41,679 nucleotides of DNA from Minisyncoccota bacterium (GTDB lineage: Bacteria > Patescibacteriota > JACMRA01): NCBI GenBank assembly GCA_014376695.1, contig JACMRA010000009.1, positions 1-41,679 of the forward strand. Direction: 5' to 3'. Made by a program: the position numbers and the translations under genes. Below the pieces are notes generated by a model. That model saw nothing but the letters and a program-made list of their open reading frames with translations. It made no database searches and was not told where the DNA came from. This document shows, piece after piece, positions 41,679 to 41,679 of the stretch. Position 1 is the stretch's first letter. Each line of letters opens with the position of its first letter.

Positions 41679-41679
41679 C

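Noticed and set aside
1-41679. UGA recoded as glycine
   Set aside because: Two well-formed genes end at TGA (34382, 37596) and none of the conserved proteins needs an in-frame TGA to be complete.

Overview
The window reads as a gene-dense piece of a small-genome bacterium, most likely a member of the Candidate Phyla Radiation (Saccharibacteria/TM7-like is my best guess; there is no rRNA gene to prove it). The reasons are: moderate-to-low GC; almost no Shine-Dalgarno sequences; TTGACA-N17-TATAAT-type promoters whose -10 box lies only 2-13 nt from the ATG, implying leaderless or near-leaderless mRNAs; many short membrane-anchored or secreted proteins of unknown function; and VirB2/TrbC-like and TraC-like type IV secretion/pilus genes. 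TGA is used as a stop (genes ending at 34382 and 37596), which argues against the UGA-glycine lineages Gracilibacteria and Absconditabacteria.

Layout. 1-2437: 3' part of a large secreted protein joining an M23 peptidase to a lipase-like hydrolase, followed by a membrane-anchored protein. 3330-5855: an A+T-rich type II restriction-modification operon (Dam-type adenine methylase overlapping a PD-(D/E)XK endonuclease), closed by a 176-bp imperfect palindrome (5855-6030) and a long non-coding stretch. 7234-13025: enolase, then a 1477-aa secreted adhesin-like protein with FG-GAP repeats, Ig-like repeats and a C-terminal dockerin-like module, ended by a clear terminator. 13119-15575: small proteins plus a MurI-family protein that has lost both catalytic cysteines. 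15676-20031: a short DnaE that stops before the clamp-binding region, facing a protein made of only the C-terminal part of a UvrD/AddA-like helicase plus a RecB-type nuclease. 20079-21656: a leucine-rich-repeat gene bracketed by 52-bp direct repeats. 21678-24498: small envelope proteins and a TraC-like protein whose start region is tandemly duplicated. 24542-31406 (minus strand): ftsZ, a DUF4870 protein, a GT-C glycosyltransferase and a probable pilus/type IV secretion operon that includes a protein with four tandem VirB2-like units. 31552-41678: typA, a GT2 dolichol-phosphate-mannose-synthase-like enzyme, anchored proteins, a LAS-type peptidoglycan peptidase with two PG-binding modules, two unknown cytoplasmic proteins, an ABC-F ATPase and a partial membrane protein.

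How it fits together. Housekeeping genes (eno, dnaE, ftsZ, typA, ABC-F) are interspersed with a surface arsenal: two peptidoglycan peptidases, a lipase-like domain, a dockerin-bearing giant protein, membrane glycosyltransferases and pilus/secretion parts. That suits a cell living on or attacking other bacteria, but the lifestyle is inference. Several proteins look reduced or repurposed: the cysteine-less MurI, DnaE without clamp motif and with a degenerate PHP domain, and helicase C-terminus plus nuclease without a motor. No tRNA, rRNA, CRISPR array or transposase was found.
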